This document shows, in pieces, positions 61,697-64,000 of a stretch of DNA of 64,000 nucleotides. Position 1 is the stretch's first letter, and every line of letters starts with the position of its first letter. The notes under the pieces are model-generated. The model did not search any database and was not told where the DNA came from. It saw only the letters and a list, made by a program, of their open reading frames with translations. The DNA comes from Terriglobia bacterium (lineage in GTDB: Bacteria > Acidobacteriota > Terriglobia > Terriglobales > Acidobacteriaceae): positions 1 through 64,000 of the forward strand of contig JAIQFH010000022.1 of NCBI GenBank assembly GCA_020073385.1. Reading direction: 5' to 3'. Both the position numbers and the translations under genes were made by a program.

Positions 61697-64000
61697 ATGA
61701 GAACCGAAGTGCTGTGTCGCTATTACGTGACTTTGTTTTGCTTGATCTGCCTCATAACAGTCGCCGCCTTAAATCCACAGCCCGTTTTTGCGCAAACCGC
61801 CACAGGATCGATTACCGGAGTGGTCACCGATCCGTCCGGACTCCCCATCACCGACGCAGATGTTGTCCTGCGAAACACCGATACAAATACCGAGGCCCGT
61901 TATCCCACGAATGATGTCGGCGTGTATGTTGCGCCCTACGTGCAGCCGGGTAATTATCAGATCACTACTAAGAAGGAAGGCTTTGCGGAAGTGCGTCATG
62001 ACCGAGTTGTGGTGCATGTAGGCGAGAGCCTCACGGTCAACGTGCGCATGCCGGTGAGAGGGGAGACTACTTCGGTGACGGTCACCGAAGAAGCGCCCGT
62101 ACTGGAATTGGACAAGACAGCCCAGGCACAGACGGTCACCCAAAATCAGGTCGAAGACCTGCCGATTGCCTCCCGGCGCTGGGAGAACTTTGTGCTACTT
62201 ACGCCGGCGGTTACGACCGACGGCAATAGCGGACTCAGCAGTTTCCGCGGCCTGTCTTCTCTGTATAACGGCAATTCCGTGGACGGCGCCAACAACAGCC
62301 AGGCGTTCTTCTCGGAGGCACGCGGGCGCGCGATTATTGTTTCCTATGTGTACAGCGCCGACTCGATCAAGGAATTTCAGGTCGCGGCCAGTAATTACAG
62401 CGCGGAATTGGGACAGGCCGCTGGTGGCGTAGTGAACGCCGTCACCAAATCGGGTACGAACCGATTGCATGGCGACCTGTTCTATAACCTGCGCTATCCC
62501 GATCTGAATGCTCTTGATCCGCTGAGCAAGTCGAAGGGAATCACGACACAAACTGTTCACCAGCAGAACCAGTTTGGCGGAAGCGTAAGCGCGCCAATCA
62601 TCAAGGACAAGTTGTTTTTCTTCGGCACGTATGACGGCTTCCGTAAAGTAAACCCGATCCTGTACACCTCCACGACGTCGACCGCCGCCATCAACAGCTT
62701 CGCCTGCCCGACTAATGTCTCCGCGTCGGCATGCGCAAATGCCAAGGCGTTCATCACGGGTGAATTGTTAGGCGCATTCCCACGCAACCTGAAACAAGAC
62801 GTATTCTTCGGCAAGCTCGACTACCAATTGAATGGCAACAACCACCTGTCGGGCGTCTTCAACCTTCAGAACTGGCAGGAACCTTACGGATATAACACTG
62901 CTCCAACCGTCAACAACGGCGGGGCCACCCAGAATGGACACGGCGGCACTCACGAGCGGTTCTTCATCGGGACGTGGACTTCCAATTTCTCATCCAACAA
63001 GGTGAACGAACTGCGATTCCAATGGGGCCGGGACTTCGAGTTTGACGGCACCAACTCGCCGGGACCAAGCGTCTCTTTATTGAACCTTGCTTCCTACGGA
63101 GAAACCTCTGCTCTTCCGCGGCCGGCTTTTCCGGACGAACACCGCATCCAGTTTTCGGACAACTTGTCGTGGGTGAAAGGCAAACACTTCCTCAAGATGG
63201 GAGTCGATGTGAACTTCATCCACGAACTCCTGGTCAACCTGTTTCAGGGGGACGGAAATTACAGCTACAGCAATACAGCAGCCGTCGAGCAGTGCACGTC
63301 GCCAGCGAATGCGGTTTTCTGCCGCTGGGTGGCGGACGCGGTGGGGGTCCCGTTGGTTGGTGACCCTGTTAGCCCGGTTATTACGGGCATGCATTACACC
63401 AGCTTCACCCAGGTAAACGATCCGATTACGCATGTGGGGAAGGACGATTTCTACAACAACGACCTCGGCGCGTACATCGAGGACTCCTGGAAGGTGCGTC
63501 CAAACATTACCTTGAACCTCGGCCTACGATACGACTTGCAGCACGTGCCCGCTCCGGCCAAGCCGAACACCGCGTCGCCGCTGCTGACCCTCTACACCTC
63601 AACGCTCAATATCGACAAGAACAATATCGCGCCGAGATTGGGCCTCTCGTGGCAGTTTCTCGGAAATACCGTGTTGCGTGCTGGGTATGGAATGTTCTTC
63701 GGAAAGACCTCGAATAGCACTTACTACGCCCTGCGGGTGGAGAACGGAGTCTATCAGCAGACCTTCAGCGGTTGCGGGCCCAGCGGGATCACGACCTGCG
63801 CTCCGACATTTCCGAATGTGTTCTTCACCCCGCCTGGGCCACCGGTTGCGGCTCCCTTCGCAGGCGCTCTTACCCCGACCGTCACCATTCCCGGTGGCAT
63901 TCTGCCCGCTTCCTCGGCGGCAGCCCACGGTATGACTCCGGATTTCGTAAATCCTCTGGCGCATGAAGCCGAACTGTCGATTGAAAGACAGTTGCCCGGA
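61697..64000 (+). CDS. Oar-like TonB-dependent receptor, 3' end outside the window
   Basis: The frame from ATG 61697 is open for 768 codons to the window end. A signal peptide (YYVTLFCLICLITVAALN, cut near VFAQ) is followed by a carboxypeptidase-regulatory-like domain (TGSITGVVTDPSGLPITDAD, PGNYQITTKKEGFAE) at about residues 36-115. A plug domain follows (about 125-270: VTQNQVEDLPIASRRWENFV, SIKEFQVAASNYSAELGQAA, GGVVNAVTKSGTN), then beta-barrel strands. This matches the Oar/TonB-dependent receptors abundant in acidobacteria, which take up large substrates such as polysaccharide fragments across the outer membrane with TonB energy. The ligand is unknown. A MITE-like element sits just upstream. 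Confidence 0.9.
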   Translation, partial: MRTEVLCRYYVTLFCLICLITVAALNPQPVFAQTATGSITGVVTDPSGLPITDADVVLRNTDTNTEARYPTNDVGVYVAPYVQPGNYQITTKKEGFAEVRHDRVVVHVGESLTVNVRMPVRGETTSVTVTEEAPVLELDKTAQAQTVTQNQVEDLPIASRRWENFVLLTPAVTTDGNSGLSSFRGLSSLYNGNSVDGANNSQAFFSEARGRAIIVSYVYSADSIKEFQVAASNYSAELGQAAGGVVNAVTKSGTNRLHGDLFYNLRYPDLNALDPLSKSKGITTQTVHQQNQFGGSVSAPIIKDKLFFFGTYDGFRKVNPILYTSTTSTAAINSFACPTNVSASACANAKAFITGELLGAFPRNLKQDVFFGKLDYQLNGNNHLSGVFNLQNWQEPYGYNTAPTVNNGGATQNGHGGTHERFFIGTWTSNFSSNKVNELRFQWGRDFEFDGTNSPGPSVSLLNLASYGETSALPRPAFPDEHRIQFSDNLSWVKGKHFLKMGVDVNFIHELLVNLFQGDGNYSYSNTAAVEQCTSPANAVFCRWVADAVGVPLVGDPVSPVITGMHYTSFTQVNDPITHVGKDDFYNNDLGAYIEDSWKVRPNITLNLGLRYDLQHVPAPAKPNTASPLLTLYTSTLNIDKNNIAPRLGLSWQFLGNTVLRAGYGMFFGKTSNSTYYALRVENGVYQQTFSGCGPSGITTCAPTFPNVFFTPPGPPVAAPFAGALTPTVTIPGGILPASSAAAHGMTPDFVNPLAHEAELSIERQLPG

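Noticed and set aside
1-64000. tRNA, rRNA and riboswitches
   Set aside because: None could be recognised by reading. A covariance-model search would be needed to exclude small RNAs.

Overview
The window looks like chromosomal DNA of a soil acidobacterium (Acidobacteriota, probably class Terriglobia / Koribacter-like). This rests on gene content rather than a marker gene: an Oar-type TonB-dependent receptor with an N-terminal carboxypeptidase-regulatory-like domain, Tat-exported enzymes, a fused E1 alpha-beta 2-oxoacid dehydrogenase, a YyaL/DUF255 thioredoxin-fold protein, many PilZ, GAF and PAS signalling proteins, moderately high GC, and abundant hairpin-forming intergenic repeats. No rRNA, tRNA or CRISPR array was found. 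Layout: 0-2.5 kb is an accessory patch with three small hypothetical reading frames, a nested inverted repeat, an IS3-family insertion sequence with an A8 frameshift site, and a MITE-like element. 2.5-13 kb holds mostly solitary metabolic and housekeeping enzymes: a beta-hydroxyacid dehydrogenase, an MBL hydrolase, a VOC protein, glycerate 2-kinase, an alpha/beta hydrolase, an M20 deacylase, an M48 protease and YyaL. 13-20 kb carries a tiny secreted peptide gene with its own promoter and terminator, a membrane protein, a CBS protein, a DUF58 protein, aquaporin Z and a PQQ-cytochrome c dehydrogenase. 20-26 kb has the fused branched-chain-type E1 and a four-gene arsenic operon (arsR-arsM-arsC-acr3). 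26-39 kb has a HAD phosphatase coupled to a transglutaminase-like protein, a PilZ protein, TrmO, Tat-exported GH2 and amidase enzymes, a peptidase-MA/TPR protein, UvrB and an esterase. 39.7-59 kb is a large signalling region. It starts with a reverse-strand operon (PilZ-like protein, unknown protein, receiver-like protein with a DHp domain but no kinase domain, CheR-like methyltransferase). Next comes a reverse-strand trio (GAF/PAS histidine kinase, single receiver, NtrC-type sigma-54 activator). Divergent from the trio is a complete forward chemosensory operon (TonB-C protein, MCP, CheW, CheR, CheA, CheB, CheY, CheX). The shared intergenic region has a near-consensus sigma-54 promoter facing the chemosensory operon and upstream palindromes, so the adjacent activator is a plausible regulator. 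No flagellar genes are present, so the pathway may control pili or another output. 59.4-64 kb is accessory again: a Macro-like/nucleoside-deoxyribosyltransferase-like fusion resembling nucleotide-based conflict proteins, a frameshifted HTH gene, a second larger MITE-like element with an internal 20-bp tandem repeat, and the start of the TonB-dependent receptor, which runs off the window. The most notable observations are the Macro-NDT-like fusion, the sigma-54 control region, the DHp-only signalling operon, and the hairpin repeat apparently inserted in frame in the yyaL-like gene.
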